DNA of 64,000 nucleotides from Photobacterium sp. TLY01 (GTDB lineage Bacteria > Pseudomonadota > Gammaproteobacteria > Enterobacterales > Vibrionaceae): the NCBI RefSeq assembly GCF_021432065.1, contig NZ_CP090364.1:62001-126000 (forward strand). Reading direction: 5' to 3'. Below, piece after piece: positions 1 to 7,123 of this stretch; positions within the stretch are counted from its first letter, which is position 1, and the number at the start of each line of letters is the position of its first letter. The position numbers and the translations under genes are program-made. The notes under the pieces were generated by a model. It was not told the DNA's origin. It did not search any database and worked only from the letters and a program-made list of their open reading frames with translations.

Positions 1-437
1 CTGATCCCAGCCTGGTCATCGATAACTCACAGGGTTCTTATGAGCTGAGTATCAAGGTCAATAATGGCGATGTGATTCGCTGGTCCGCGTTTCCGAAAGT
101 GAGTGTCGCGGAAGATGGCAGTCATTATTCAGTGCTGATTGATGCTGAACATGAATGGAACAGTACCCTGATCAAAGGCTGGTCGGCTTATCAGGGTAAT
201 ACACAAGTTTATGTCTATCAGGAAGACGGCATTCCGATGAACGACAGTGTCAATGTGCCCTTTGTTCGCCAGACCGCCTACATGCCGTATGTTCAGGCAA
301 CAGCCACACTGCCGGGCCGCCCGAATCCGGGCACTCAGCAAAAAGCGGCGTATACATTCTGGGTACAAGTTTTTAAAGATGATCAGCTGATTAAAGAAAT
401 TAACTGGGACCCTTATGTGACTGCTGTTCAACCCTAA
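1..437 (+). CDS. AidA/PixA-like inclusion body family protein (5' partial)
   Basis: Only the C-terminal part is present; the frame is open from base 3, so the true start lies before the window. The readable product is beta-rich with no membrane segment. It contains a DVIRW segment followed by a strand-rich stretch and ends with YTFWVQVFKDDQLIKEINWDPYV. The DxIRWR-like motif and the terminal WDPY segment resemble, from memory, the AidA/PixA family of cytoplasmic inclusion body proteins known from Xenorhabdus and many vibrios, whose biochemical role is unclear. A strong terminator follows 15 bp after the stop. The family call is moderate because half of the protein is missing. Confidence 0.55.
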   Translation, partial: DPSLVIDNSQGSYELSIKVNNGDVIRWSAFPKVSVAEDGSHYSVLIDAEHEWNSTLIKGWSAYQGNTQVYVYQEDGIPMNDSVNVPFVRQTAYMPYVQATATLPGRPNPGTQQKAAYTFWVQVFKDDQLIKEINWDPYVTAVQP

Positions 438-452
438 TTACTTTTGATAACA

Positions 453-490
453 CCCAATAGCGAGCGTTATTTTTGCTCGCTATTGGGTTT
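453..490 (+). terminator. Intrinsic terminator after AidA/PixA-like gene
   Basis: A 13-bp perfect stem (CCCAATAGCGAGC pairing with GCTCGCTATTGGG) closes a short T-rich loop and is followed by TTT. It sits between the plus-strand gene ending at 437 and the minus-strand mdtI ending at 534, so it could serve both directions. Confidence 0.8.
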
Positions 491-533
491 ATTGGTTTTT
501 GATTGGTTTTTGATTGATTCAAGCATTTCATCT

Positions 534-863
534 TCAAGCGGTTTTCATCACAATCACAGCAGCAATTACCACAAATATCCCGGCCCAGCCAAGAGGAGAC
601 AGACGCTGCTGAAATAAAACTGAGCCGCCAACGGCGGTGCCCAGAATACCAATCGCGCCCCACGATGCATAAGCCACCGCTAAATCAATCTCTTTCACGG
701 CCTGAGCCAGCAGCGTAAAGGCACACAAAACCAGCGCGATAGACAAGCCTCCCCAGAACTTGTGTTTAAAACCATTCGAACGGGTCAGCGCCATATTCGC
801 AGCAATATCGACGATAGCCGCCAGCACCACAAAACCGAAGGATAAGGTAAAAAACTGATTCAT
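534..863 (-). CDS. mdtI: SMR-family efflux subunit, MdtI-like
   Basis: A 109-residue protein with four predicted membrane helices, the size of small multidrug resistance (SMR) proteins. The start at 863 (MNQFF) is chosen because it overlaps the mdtJ-like stop by 4 bp and follows GGAG; a longer frame to 890 adds only unlikely residues. The segment AVKEIDLAVAYASWGAIG is the conserved SMR helix 2-3 motif. MdtI pairs with MdtJ as a proton-coupled exporter of spermidine and related amines. The membrane-embedded acidic residue of helix 1, normally Glu, is Asp here (AAIVDIAANMAL). The pair order mdtJ-mdtI matches enterobacteria; exact substrate is inference. Confidence 0.8.
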   Translation of the reverse strand: MNQFFTLSFGFVVLAAIVDIAANMALTRSNGFKHKFWGGLSIALVLCAFTLLAQAVKEIDLAVAYASWGAIGILGTAVGGSVLFQQRLSPLGWAGIFVVIAAVIVMKTA

Positions 864-1246
864 GACAGACTCCTGGAGGCAGACGCACACCGGGCAGAAG
901 ATGTATCCTGATCTTGCTCCGGTTGCGACTCACCCAAGGTCACCATCACAATCCCCACGACCGCCAGGCCCAGGCCCAACAGCTCCTGCAGACTCAGATC
1001 GGCCTCAAAGACAAACAGCGAAACCAGCGTGATCAGCGCGATGCCGAGTCCTTCCCAGACCGCATAGGCCACACCGATGGCGATTTTTTTCGCGGCCAGC
1101 GACAGAAAGTAATAAGACACAGTGATCAGGAGATACATCACGCCGTATCCCCACAGTGAATTTTCCTCTCCGATCAGATTCATGGTGCTGGTGCCGGCCA
1201 CTTCAGAAGTAATGGCCAACAGCAGAAAGATTCGTGCAATAAACAT
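860..1246 (-). CDS. mdtJ: SMR-family efflux subunit, MdtJ-like
   Basis: A 128-residue SMR protein with four hydrophobic helices. Helix 1 keeps the essential glutamate (LLAITSEVAGTSTMN), and the helix 3 motif AIGVAYAVWEGLG is typical. It overlaps the downstream mdtI-like gene by 4 bp, so the two are translationally coupled and probably form a heterodimeric exporter (MdtJI, spermidine export). The C-terminal tail is longer and polar (GESQPEQDQD...), as in MdtJ. The 175-bp region upstream separates it from the LysR gene on the same strand, so it may have its own promoter. Confidence 0.85.
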   Translation of the reverse strand: MFIARIFLLLAITSEVAGTSTMNLIGEENSLWGYGVMYLLITVSYYFLSLAAKKIAIGVAYAVWEGLGIALITLVSLFVFEADLSLQELLGLGLAVVGIVMVTLGESQPEQDQDTSSARCASASRSLS

Positions 1247-1404
1247 GCTATACCTGCCAATGAATGAACATTAATGGATAGCAAAGGATTGCCAGGCCAC
1301 ACAGCGAATTGAAACCTGTTAAAGAATTAGGCTGAGATAACGGGCAATGCTTTGCAATACAAGGCAAGATTAGCCGTTGGCCAGAGCGGGGAACAGGTAT
1401 ATGA

Positions 1405-1424
1405 GATATTCAATTATGAATATC
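1405..1424. promoter_or_regulatory. Perfect palindrome upstream of mdtJI
   Basis: GATATTCA and TGAATATC form 8-bp perfect arms around ATTA. It overlaps the last codon of the LysR gene and lies about 160 bp before the mdtJ start. It may be an operator or a weak bidirectional terminator; no T-tract follows, so the role is unknown. Confidence 0.35.
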
Positions 1425-2364
1425 ACTGAACTTTGACAGGTCCCGCTTGAAAACATTTCTTTATGACTCGATGTAAATGCTGGTGGAGCGGGTGATTGCG
1501 GTTGGACTGGACAAAACCACCGGAAATCACAAAGTCACTGAATTCACGGTTGACGGCTGGCATCGGGTAGGCGGCCAGCGCCGGAAACAGCCGGGTCGTA
1601 CTCGTACTGGCATACATGATGGCATCCGTATCCAGCAGCATTTGGGCTGCCAAGCGCAGGTTATAGGTTTTCAGCAGCACCCGTGGCTGGTAGCCCATGC
1701 GCTGATATTCCGACTCGACGGTACATAACGGGTTGTATGAGGCCGGTGCCGGCAGGGAAATGATCGGCAACTGCGAGACCGTCTCCCAGTCATTTACATC
1801 TTGATGTTGCGATAAAGTCGGGTGGTTCTGCCGTGCCACAATCATTCGCTTTTCGGTAAAGAGCGGCCGCATATAGAGATCTTTGGGCAGCTCGGTTTCC
1901 TGATCCAGCATGCAGTAGTCGTGCTGCCCATCCAGCATTTCCTCCTGACTGTAGCTGTTCCAGTTCGAAAAGGTAAAGGTCGCCTTCGGGAACGACTGAT
2001 GGCAGACCCGCAACAGTTGCTGGCCCTGTTCATCCAGCAGGTATGGATCCACCACCAGCGATAAATGGCCGTCATACTCGGCTGCGCTGAAGTCCTCGAA
2101 CTCTTTCAGCACTTTTTCGATTGGCGCCAGAATGTTGTCGAACTCTTCCGCCAGGCGTAACGCCATTGGGGAAGGCTCTACCCCGTGGGGCTTGCGGACA
2201 AACAGCGGATCATTCAGCGTGGCTTTTAAACGTGCAATTCCCCGGCTGGCACTGGGCTGAGAGATCCCCAACTGCATGGCGGCCACTTTAATACTCTTGT
2301 GATCAACCACGGCCTTGAGCAAGCGCATGAGATTGAGATCCAGCGTATCGAGTTGATGGGCCAT
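1423..2364 (-). CDS. LysR-family transcriptional regulator
   Basis: A 313-residue LysR-type regulator. The N-terminal winged helix-turn-helix is evident (LDLNLMRLLKAVVDHKSIKVAAMQLGISQPSASRGIARLKATLNDPLFVRKPHGVEPS, residues about 8-66), followed by an effector-binding domain to the C terminus. The start MAHQLDTLDLN is preferred over a 32-residue longer frame because LysR proteins begin just before this domain. It lies upstream of the mdtJI-like pair on the same strand and could control it, but LysR targets are usually divergent and the divergent side here is a mobile island. The inducer is unknown. Confidence 0.85.
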   Translation of the reverse strand: MAHQLDTLDLNLMRLLKAVVDHKSIKVAAMQLGISQPSASRGIARLKATLNDPLFVRKPHGVEPSPMALRLAEEFDNILAPIEKVLKEFEDFSAAEYDGHLSLVVDPYLLDEQGQQLLRVCHQSFPKATFTFSNWNSYSQEEMLDGQHDYCMLDQETELPKDLYMRPLFTEKRMIVARQNHPTLSQHQDVNDWETVSQLPIISLPAPASYNPLCTVESEYQRMGYQPRVLLKTYNLRLAAQMLLDTDAIMYASTSTTRLFPALAAYPMPAVNREFSDFVISGGFVQSNRNHPLHQHLHRVIKKCFQAGPVKVQ

Positions 2365-2511
2365 GCAGACACCTGTGTTTGAGATTCGGAAAAGAAACAA
2401 TGTCCTAGTGATAGTAATCGACTGAACCGGCAAGGTCACTATCTGTTGTGATGCACTCAACAGGCTAAGGGTTAAGGGTTAAGGGGTTGGGGGAAATCCG
2501 AGCAGGGCTTT

Positions 2512-2573
2512 CTTCAGCATTAACAGACAAAAGACCAGCAATTGTGCTGGTCTTTTGTCTGTTAATGCTGAAG
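2512..2573 (-). terminator. 29-bp perfect inverted repeat, displaced gor terminator
   Basis: Two perfect 29-bp arms (2512-2540 and 2545-2573) flank the loop ATTG. On the minus strand it follows directly behind the displaced copy of the gor 3' end, so it is probably the original terminator of gor before the island inserted. The stem contains an internal T-rich stretch (TCTTTTGTCTG). It is longer than any other terminator in the window. Confidence 0.7.
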
Positions 2574-2606
2574 GCGAGCTTGCGGATCAACGCATGGTCA
2601 CAAACT
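2567..2606. repeat. Direct repeat of gor 3' end (distal att-like copy)
   Basis: This 40-bp segment matches 5558-5597 at 37 of 40 positions. On the minus strand it reads FVTMR followed by a TGA stop, i.e. the last five codons of gor, with synonymous change CGC to CGT and stop TAA to TGA. Homology to gor stops exactly before this. It marks the far end of the island and is interpreted as one attachment-site half. Confidence 0.8.
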
Positions 2607-2662
2607 ACTGTCACACGTAGAATCTGGAAATTTTCTGTAACCCCCTGTCTATAAGACCTTAG

Positions 2663-2920
2663 AGGTTTTCCAGAAAAAGCGCTTTACCAAGCCATTTTCC
2701 TGAATTTCATGAGCTTCAATATATCACTTCCAGAGTTTCAAGCATTCGGTATCTTCATTTTGAATCCCTTTTCGGTGCCAGTTCAGCACGTAAGCCTAGG
2801 ACTACAAAGACCGTGTTTCGAGGTGAAAGAGAAGATCCGGATCTTTTTGTAGTTACAAGAGCTAACAGAAAAAGAAGTAGAGACAAAAAGGTACAGTCTA
2901 TGCCTGCACCTTTTTCCTAA
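2663..2920 (+). pseudogene. Open frame remnant inside the island, no proper start
   Basis: An 85-codon stretch open between stops, opposite in direction to the island operon. It has no ATG until near its end; GTG near the middle is the only other candidate. The readable product is basic and polar, with segments such as SLFGASSARKPRTTKTVF and REDPDLFVVTRANRKRSRDK. It is not recognised. Just upstream, TTTTCTG-AACC and GGTT-CAGAAAA can pair (2631-2677). It may be the 3' relic of an older gene brought in with the island, or a chance open frame. Confidence 0.3.
2885..2915 (-). terminator. Terminator of the island operon
   Basis: AAAAAGGT pairs with ACCTTTTT with an additional CAG/CTG step after one mismatch. 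On the minus strand a T-tract follows the stem, ten bases after the stop of the last island gene (2926). Confidence 0.65.
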
Positions 2921-2925
2921 ATTGA

Positions 2926-3837
2926 TTACGAGTTGCTTTCCATTTCTGCTGGCATTGGAGCATCTGGACTTTGATCCGACAAAGTATATGGATTTAATCG
3001 TCGGAACTGTCTCTGGTGGCTTAATGTCACTTGATTTTCCGTTTTCAGATCTAAAGCAATGCCAATAGACAAGGTTCTATCTTCGGTCCAATTAACTGTA
3101 TCACCTAGAGCAACCTTGAACTCATTACGTATGACATTATCGATATCATCATTACTTGCATCAGCAAGCTCAGGCTGGGCCTGCTTAACAGCTCGTCTAA
3201 GTGGGCGAAGCATCTTGTCTTCAATGACAACTATCCCACAGACCTCATACTTTTGACCCTCTGACTTCTCTTCCCACGAATCAAGCTTGATATAAACACC
3301 AGAAAGGTGTCCATTCCGACGCTCATAGAACTTTTTTAAACGTTTCTCTGCACTTTTGATAGAACGATTGAAAGCATCTGGCCAAACATCACGTCGAAAG
3401 CGCTCAGCTAGCCAGTGTTTTAAGCTAAATGAGGAATTATCTTCTACCTGATAATCAACGTGCCTATTGAGCTCAAGCAGCTTGTTACGTTCAAACTGGA
3501 TAATACTCGAAGCATTAACTTCAAATGCTTCATCCTGCCCATCTTTAGCTACAGAAAAGTGCAACCTCCGCTCATTGCGACCATTTTGAAATTGCTTATT
3601 TAGCCCATCGATTTTCTTAGCTATAAGCACATTAACCCATGGCTCCGAAACGAAGCATGGGTTAATTACAGCACAGTCGTACAAAGATATGATCAGGAGA
3701 TTACCGTCGACACAAAGTTCTTGGACACTCTCTGGTAGTATAGGGGTAAGCCATTCAATAATTGAATCATCAATTAGAATACAACTATGTCGGCACCAGC
3801 CTCTTTCTAAGAGTTCCTCACGAACGCCTCTTATCAC
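2926..3837 (-). CDS. Island protein of unknown function (303 aa)
   Basis: Third gene of the island operon. It starts with GTG at 3837 behind AAGGA, 17 bp after the HTH gene. There is no signal peptide or membrane helix; the protein is probably cytoplasmic. The N-terminal third contains a hydrophobic strand and DC motif (LLIISLYDCAVINP), then SEPWVNVLIAKKID and NERRLHFSV. From memory this order resembles an uncharacterised family with an 'ISQDCD...EP.VEV...GKNPR.L.F' pattern found in variable islands, but no function is known to me. The middle (KHWLAERFRRDVWPDAFNRSI) looks helical and basic. The C-terminal tail is low-complexity (SPDAPMPAEMESNS). No catalytic motif can be assigned with confidence. 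Confidence 0.75.
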   Translation of the reverse strand: MIRGVREELLERGWCRHSCILIDDSIIEWLTPILPESVQELCVDGNLLIISLYDCAVINPCFVSEPWVNVLIAKKIDGLNKQFQNGRNERRLHFSVAKDGQDEAFEVNASSIIQFERNKLLELNRHVDYQVEDNSSFSLKHWLAERFRRDVWPDAFNRSIKSAEKRLKKFYERRNGHLSGVYIKLDSWEEKSEGQKYEVCGIVVIEDKMLRPLRRAVKQAQPELADASNDDIDNVIRNEFKVALGDTVNWTEDRTLSIGIALDLKTENQVTLSHQRQFRRLNPYTLSDQSPDAPMPAEMESNS

Positions 3838-3854
3838 GTTTTTTCCTTATAGAA

Positions 3855-4370
3855 TCAAGCTAGTAGATCGAATTTCTCGTAGAGTTCATCATACAAAGAA
3901 AAAAGTTCTTCTTTACTTGCTCCATTAAGCAAAGCTTCACCGAAAGCAGGATCACCATCGATAGGGCTAAATGCGACTTTGTGCAATAACGGTCTATGTT
4001 CCTTGTCCATATCCATCATCAAAGCATTCAAGTTTACAAGTCTAGCCTCAACAGCAGCTTCGCTTCGAGAACTACTTGGATCATTAATCCAGTTGTACAG
4101 AGAACGTCTTTTCAAGCCTAACCAAGAGGCAAATTGTGTATGAGAAAGCTGAAATTCATCTTTCAATTCTTGATACAGAGCAACAGAAGCATGTTTTCCT
4201 GTATTTGCTCTCTGATCATTTAGTGCTTCCAACACAAACTGAGGTAAGTCGTAATCTTGAATAGAAACAACTGGCTCTGGTTGTTGAACAGCGTAAGAAC
4301 CAGGAGTGGCTGCCAGCAAACAAACTGATAGTACCTGAGGTGCTACCTGCCTAGTTAGCATAGTTTCCAT
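3855..4370 (-). CDS. Helix-turn-helix protein of the island operon
   Basis: A 171-residue protein. Residues about 65-96 (LYQELKDEFQLSHTQFASWLGLKRRSLYNWIND) form a clear helix-turn-helix of the Xre/Cro type, followed by a helical C-terminal region ending LFSLYDELYEKFDLLA. AAGGAG lies 9 bp before the ATG, inside the end of the preceding gene, so translation is coupled. The N-terminal 27 residues are oddly hydrophobic (VLSVCLLAATPGSYA), signal-peptide-like, which does not fit a DNA-binding protein; this may be an unusual extension or a protein-interaction segment. It is the natural candidate for operon autoregulation through the TTTTGCACA repeats, or an antitoxin-like partner; both are inference. 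Confidence 0.75.
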   Translation of the reverse strand: METMLTRQVAPQVLSVCLLAATPGSYAVQQPEPVVSIQDYDLPQFVLEALNDQRANTGKHASVALYQELKDEFQLSHTQFASWLGLKRRSLYNWINDPSSSRSEAAVEARLVNLNALMMDMDKEHRPLLHKVAFSPIDGDPAFGEALLNGASKEELFSLYDELYEKFDLLA

Positions 4371-4373
4371 ACG

Positions 4374-5177
4374 TTAGCTCTCCTTAGTTATTGAACCGTA
4401 AGTGCGATTTAAATGCTCGTGAATCTGCTCAAATTTATTTTCAACATCCTGTAGATCTAGATTCACAAGACTCACTCCTTGAGGAGCTCTTTGTTCTTTT
4501 CCTTGCTGATGATGCGCAACAGAAATCGTCAACAGAAGGCTTCTCTCCTGTACGACAGGAATCCCGCCCATAAATTGCCATAGTTCCCATTCAGGCTGAG
4601 GTATGAAACTTTGACCTTCATGTGCAATTGTACTGTGTACAACCAATCCGATTAGGCCATCGTCTAGCTCATAGTCATGTCTAGTCGCTGCGCCGACACG
4701 TTGCCATGCCTCACCGATTCCTTTATCTGCAACAGCAAAAGGAGAATTTTCTCGGATGTTAGCTGCCGCGCCTTCAGCATCAAATGCAAACATATTAATA
4801 TTTTGCATGGATAGATATCCAACGTATTTTACATCCATTGCGCGCGCAAACATGCTGACAACGTGCAAGAACATTTTTTTTTGTTCTTCAAACGGTACAT
4901 AGTTACGTACTGAATAGTCAAAACCTTGGTTACCAACCTTTAATGCATGAACATTATCAGCACTCGCCATGTGCAGCTCATAAGCACCATCTTGGTCAAT
5001 CTGTACCGCATTAGGGTTGGTAAGATCTATGTTTAGAGCTTGAACACGAGGCAAATGTGACTTAGGAAATCGATCACGAAGAGCTTCTTGTAGAGTTTCA
5101 AGCTTTGACTTAAGTCCCGAGACTCCTAGCTTTTCAAACCTAATAGACGCTTTTTTCGCAACTATTTTATTTACCAT
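4374..5177 (-). CDS. TIGR04255-like protein, first gene of the island operon
   Basis: A 267-residue soluble protein. The ATG at 5177 is preferred because GGGGACGAG stands just before it; a GTG at 5225 would add 16 residues but overlaps the promoter repeats. Features: N-terminal ASIRFEKL strand, a long central segment with VKYVGYLSMQNINMF, a LLLTISV strand, and a C-terminal helix LQDVENKFEQIHEHLNRTYGSIT. This order (an 'aRYiNri'-like strand, late hydrophobic strands, terminal LH..F...IT helix) resembles, from memory, the sporadic TIGR04255 family seen in defence-rich islands, whose function is unknown. The match is by overall pattern only. Confidence 0.7.
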   Translation of the reverse strand: MVNKIVAKKASIRFEKLGVSGLKSKLETLQEALRDRFPKSHLPRVQALNIDLTNPNAVQIDQDGAYELHMASADNVHALKVGNQGFDYSVRNYVPFEEQKKMFLHVVSMFARAMDVKYVGYLSMQNINMFAFDAEGAAANIRENSPFAVADKGIGEAWQRVGAATRHDYELDDGLIGLVVHSTIAHEGQSFIPQPEWELWQFMGGIPVVQERSLLLTISVAHHQQGKEQRAPQGVSLVNLDLQDVENKFEQIHEHLNRTYGSITKES

Positions 5178-5217
5178 CTCGTCCCCATTCGTACCTTTAA
5201 GCACACTCTTGTTTAAG

Positions 5218-5272
5218 TTTTGCACAGCAATTTTGAGTTCGCATTATATTTTGCACACGTTTTTGCACAAGT
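5218..5272 (-). promoter_or_regulatory. Island operon promoter with three TTTTGCACA operator-like repeats
   Basis: On the minus strand a perfect -10 TATAAT (plus 5243-5248) follows TTGTGC by 16 bp. Three identical copies of TTTTGCACA (plus strand) lie at 5218-5226, 5249-5257 and 5261-5269: one over the -35, one in the spacer, one about 20 bp past the -10. This is the layout of a self-repressed promoter, most simply by the HTH protein of the same operon. Confidence 0.65.
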
Positions 5273-5500
5273 CATTATTAGCAAATATTATGTCAATGTA
5301 GTGTGATATTCACCTAATCTCTTAACATTAACTATGTTTAATCAAGGATTTCTCCTAAATAACAGATTTGACCTGTACCATCAATCTGAGACACACAGCT
5401 AAGCGACTTGGAATGCCTGAATTGATTTATGTATTGCTAATTTAGCAAAGTTATTGTCATGCATTTGTCTCTAGTTTAGGGGGAGGTTTACAAGCCCCAT
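5273..5500. other. Island intergenic region with no gene seen
   Basis: A+T-rich, with stops in every frame at short intervals and no recognisable RNA or repeat. It separates the island promoter from the terminator behind gor. Confidence 0.5.
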
Positions 5501-5533
5501 AAAAAAGCTATACACCCCAAGGGGGTATATAGC
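5501..5533 (-). terminator. Terminator behind gor (island-side)
   Basis: GCTATACACCCC and GGGGTATATAGC form a 12-bp stem with one mismatch around a three-base loop. On the minus strand a run of six T follows. It ends gor transcripts before they enter the island and differs from the 29-bp hairpin on the far side. Confidence 0.75.
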
Positions 5534-5557
5534 CTTCTATTTTCAGTGTGGTGATTC

Positions 5558-5597
5558 GCTGAAGGTGAGCTTGCGGATTAGCGCATGGTCACAAACT
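5558..5597. repeat. Direct repeat at gor 3' end (proximal att-like copy)
   Basis: Second member of the 40-bp direct repeat pair, matching 2567-2606 at 37 of 40 positions. It includes the last six codons and stop of the intact gor gene. The gene remains full length, so the recombination site is inside the terminal codons. Confidence 0.8.
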
Positions 5598-6933
5598 CTT
5601 CCGAGCCGGTTGGGTGGATAGCGACTACGCTGTCGAAATCGGCTTTGGTGGCGCCCATCTTCATGGCAACGCCGAAGCCTTGGATCATTTCGTCCACGGT
5701 ATAGCCGATGCCGTGCAGGCCGACCACAGTTTCTTCCGGACCGGCGCAAACCAGTTTCATCTTACAAGGCTGGCGGTGGCTGGTGACGGCTGTGTACATG
5801 GCCGTAAAGCCCGACTGGTACACTTTCACGTTGTCTTCGCCGTACTGTGCAATGGCTTCCGGCTCCGTCAGGCCGATGGTGCCGATGGGCGGGTGGCTGA
5901 AGACCACGGTTGGCACCAGCTTGTAGTCCATTTTCGCGTCTGGCTTGTTGTTGAACAGGCGCTCAGACAGCTGACGGCCGGCTTTCACGGCCACAGGGGT
6001 CAGCTCGATGCCGCCGTCCATGATATCGCCCACGCAGTAGATGCCCGGCACATTGGTTTGCTGGTATTCATCGACCTTGATGTAGCCTTTGCCTGTGGTT
6101 GCAACACCGGTCGCTTCCAGGTTGATTTTGTGTGTCACCGGGTTGCGGCCGATGGCCCAGATCAGCAGGTCGGTATTGTGTGACTCGCCGTTTTCAAAAT
6201 GCAGCGTCACAGTGCCATCGGCTTCTTTGACCACTTCTTTTGGCACCGAGTGGGTGTGCAGGGTCGGGCCTTCGTTGTTCATCACTTCAACCAGGGTATC
6301 GACAATCAGCGGATCGAAGCTGCGCAGCGGCGATTCTTTACGCACGAACAGGTGAGTCTCTGTACCCAGTGCACTCAGAACACCAGCGATTTCTACCGCG
6401 ATGTAACCGGCGCCGATCACAGCAGTGCGCTTCGGTTGTTCGGTCAGCTCGAAGAAACCGTTCGAGTCGATCCCGTGCTCTGCACCCGGGATGTCCGGAA
6501 TGGTCGGCTCACCGCCAACGGCGATCAGAATATGATCGGCAGTGAAGTGCTGGCCGTTGACTTCAATGGTTTTGGCATCCACGAACTTGGCGAAACCATT
6601 GATCACTTCAATCTTGTTCTTGCCCAGCACATTGTCGTAAGCCTGATGGATACGACCGATATAGGCCTCACGGCTTTCCACCAGGGTCGACCAGTTGAAG
6701 TTTTTCACGTCCACGTCAAAGCCGTAATCTTTGGCATACAGATGCATGGCTTCTGCAATCTGAGCGCCGTGCCACATCACTTTTTTCGGTACACAACCGA
6801 CGTTGACACAGGTGCCGCCCAGGGCTTTGGCTTCAATCAGCGCCACTTTTGCGCCGTACATTGCTGCGCGGTTAGCTGATGCAATCCCGCCGCTGCCGCC
6901 ACCAATACAGATGTAATCAAAATGCGTTGCCAT
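5578..6933 (-). CDS. gor: Glutathione-disulfide reductase
   Basis: A 451-residue flavoprotein of the pyridine nucleotide-disulfide oxidoreductase family, reducing glutathione disulfide with NADPH in the cytoplasm. FAD-binding GGGSGG lies at residues 11-16; the redox pair is C42/C47 in [13 protein letters not shown]; the NADPH-binding loop is [13 protein letters not shown] with downstream [11 protein letters not shown]; the C-terminal active-site HPTGSEE has His440 and Glu445. Length equals the E. coli enzyme. The final codons form one of the repeats bounding the adjacent island, but the product is intact. rlmJ and prlC follow upstream as in enterobacteria. Confidence 0.97.
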   Translation of the reverse strand: MATHFDYICIGGGSGGIASANRAAMYGAKVALIEAKALGGTCVNVGCVPKKVMWHGAQIAEAMHLYAKDYGFDVDVKNFNWSTLVESREAYIGRIHQAYDNVLGKNKIEVINGFAKFVDAKTIEVNGQHFTADHILIAVGGEPTIPDIPGAEHGIDSNGFFELTEQPKRTAVIGAGYIAVEIAGVLSALGTETHLFVRKESPLRSFDPLIVDTLVEVMNNEGPTLHTHSVPKEVVKEADGTVTLHFENGESHNTDLLIWAIGRNPVTHKINLEATGVATTGKGYIKVDEYQQTNVPGIYCVGDIMDGGIELTPVAVKAGRQLSERLFNNKPDAKMDYKLVPTVVFSHPPIGTIGLTEPEAIAQYGEDNVKVYQSGFTAMYTAVTSHRQPCKMKLVCAGPEETVVGLHGIGYTVDEMIQGFGVAMKMGATKADFDSVVAIHPTGSEEFVTMR

Positions 6934-7123
6934 GACTTTTCTCTCTATGCTGTGAAATCTTAGCTGGACGACAGTGTATACCTAAGTCGCCTTCAGATGC
7001 TAGGTTCGGCGAAACGGACGTCTTTGCCGTGGAATCGGTGGCGATATTGATGCCGGGACGAAGGGGAAGCAAGCTAATCCGGCACAGGCCATGCCTGCAC
7101 CGGATATCCTCAAACGGCAGGGA

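Larger units (their letters stand above)
2567..5597. mobile_element. Small genomic island inserted at the 3' end of gor
   Basis: The segment is bounded by two near-identical 40-bp direct repeats of the gor 3' terminus, spaced 2,991 bp. Everything between is visibly richer in A+T than the flanks, and it holds a self-contained three-gene operon with its own promoter and terminator. Regeneration of a gene 3' end with a displaced duplicate is the usual signature of tyrosine-recombinase elements. No integrase, transposase or terminal inverted repeat is visible, so the element must have moved in trans or lost its recombinase. Confidence 0.7.

Noticed and set aside
2464..2486. Short GGGTTAAGG-type direct repeats
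   Set aside because: Only two or three units of simple sequence; no function can be assigned.
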